Part shown: positions 62,508 to 62,605 of the stretch, in pieces | Layout of the letters: every line of letters begins with the position of its first letter | Numbering within the stretch: position 1 is the first letter of the stretch | Assembly (NCBI GenBank): GCA_004293485.1 | Contig: RDYW01000042.1 | Location: 1-62,605 of the forward strand | Length of the DNA stretch: 62,605 nucleotides | Direction: 5' to 3' | From: Sphingobacteriales bacterium | Lineage (GTDB): Bacteria > Bacteroidota > Bacteroidia > Sphingobacteriales > Sphingobacteriaceae | The notes under the pieces: generated by a model | What the model saw: only the letters and a program-made list of their open reading frames with translations | Told to the model about the DNA's origin: nothing | The model's database searches: none | Program-made: the position numbers and the translations under genes

Positions 62508-62605
62508 TTATAATTGGTTAGAAAGATATTGTAATGCAACATCTTCACTTTCTTCAATTGCCATTTCTACTGCTTTCTTGGCAACTTCCAAAAGTCTTAC
62601 GCTTT
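62508..62605 (-). CDS. Partial hypothetical protein (C-terminus), runs off the window
   Basis: The last 31 codons of a minus-strand frame: VRLLEVAKKAVEMAIEESED, then VALQYLSNQL and stop. Helical and charged. No family can be assigned from this piece. Confidence 0.4.
   Translation of the reverse strand, partial: SVRLLEVAKKAVEMAIEESEDVALQYLSNQL

Noticed and set aside
1-62605. CRISPR array, prophage or integrative element core
   Set aside because: No regularly spaced direct repeats, no cas, integrase, capsid or conjugation genes. The right end is accessory but made only of TA genes and remnants.

Overview
The window is chromosomal DNA of an AT-rich member of the Bacteroidota. The signs are a type IX secretion (T9SS) C-terminal signal, many small outer-membrane beta-barrel proteins, lipoproteins whose lipobox Cys is followed by KK and acidic residues, TAnnTTTG promoter boxes in place of sigma70 -10 boxes, almost no Shine-Dalgarno sequences, a bacillithiol gene (bshC), and the mutY / HU / TPR / RNase G cluster. 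The genus cannot be told from sequence alone; a Sphingobacteriales- or Cytophagales-like lineage is plausible.

Layout. 0.2-4.5 kb: a minus-strand cluster of secreted or outer-membrane proteins built by tandem duplication of a three-gene unit; one barrel copy is frameshifted and one T9SS copy survives only as a 27-codon relic. 4.7-18.3 kb: housekeeping and envelope genes (DUF2490, glyA, a sugar oxidoreductase, scpA, a lytic transglycosylase, an rRNA pseudouridine synthase, a glucosaminidase, an O-methyltransferase, efp, a folate cyclo-ligase, lutABC). 18.4-19.2 kb: two paralogous four-cysteine lipoproteins. 19.4-23.1 kb: the str operon (rpsL-rpsG-fusA-rpsJ), which ends at a terminator after rpsJ. 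23.8-32.4 kb: NUDIX, NFU, RsmI-like, rho, pyrF, a decayed two-gene module between structured repeats, SDR, NUDIX and moaA. 32.5-39.8 kb: tRNA-Ser(UGA), an SGNH hydrolase, trpE-trpG behind a complete Trp-codon attenuator, a membrane protein, bioD and a short carB. 40-56.3 kb: an arginase-fold protein with a half-lost metal site, a TlpA-like protein, pssA-purS, an Hpt protein, folK, sppA, acs, ssb, mutY, HU, TPR, a 29-residue basic protein, RNase G, an exonuclease, and bioA with a ferritin-like partner. 57-59.7 kb: bshC coupled to an Ldh-type dehydrogenase. 59.7-62.6 kb: a degraded accessory tract with an IS256 remnant, WYL fragments, a PIN toxin-antitoxin pair, and a HicA broken by a stop codon beside an intact HicB.

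The most informative items are the trp leader peptide MIKYTNTFSWWRYSSA... with mutually exclusive antiterminator and terminator helices; the lipoprotein pair sharing C-x28-C-x16-C spacing; the diiron ferritin-like protein 2 nt after bioA; the arginase-family protein keeping Mn_A but not Mn_B ligands; and the repeat family whose hairpin shows a compensatory base change.
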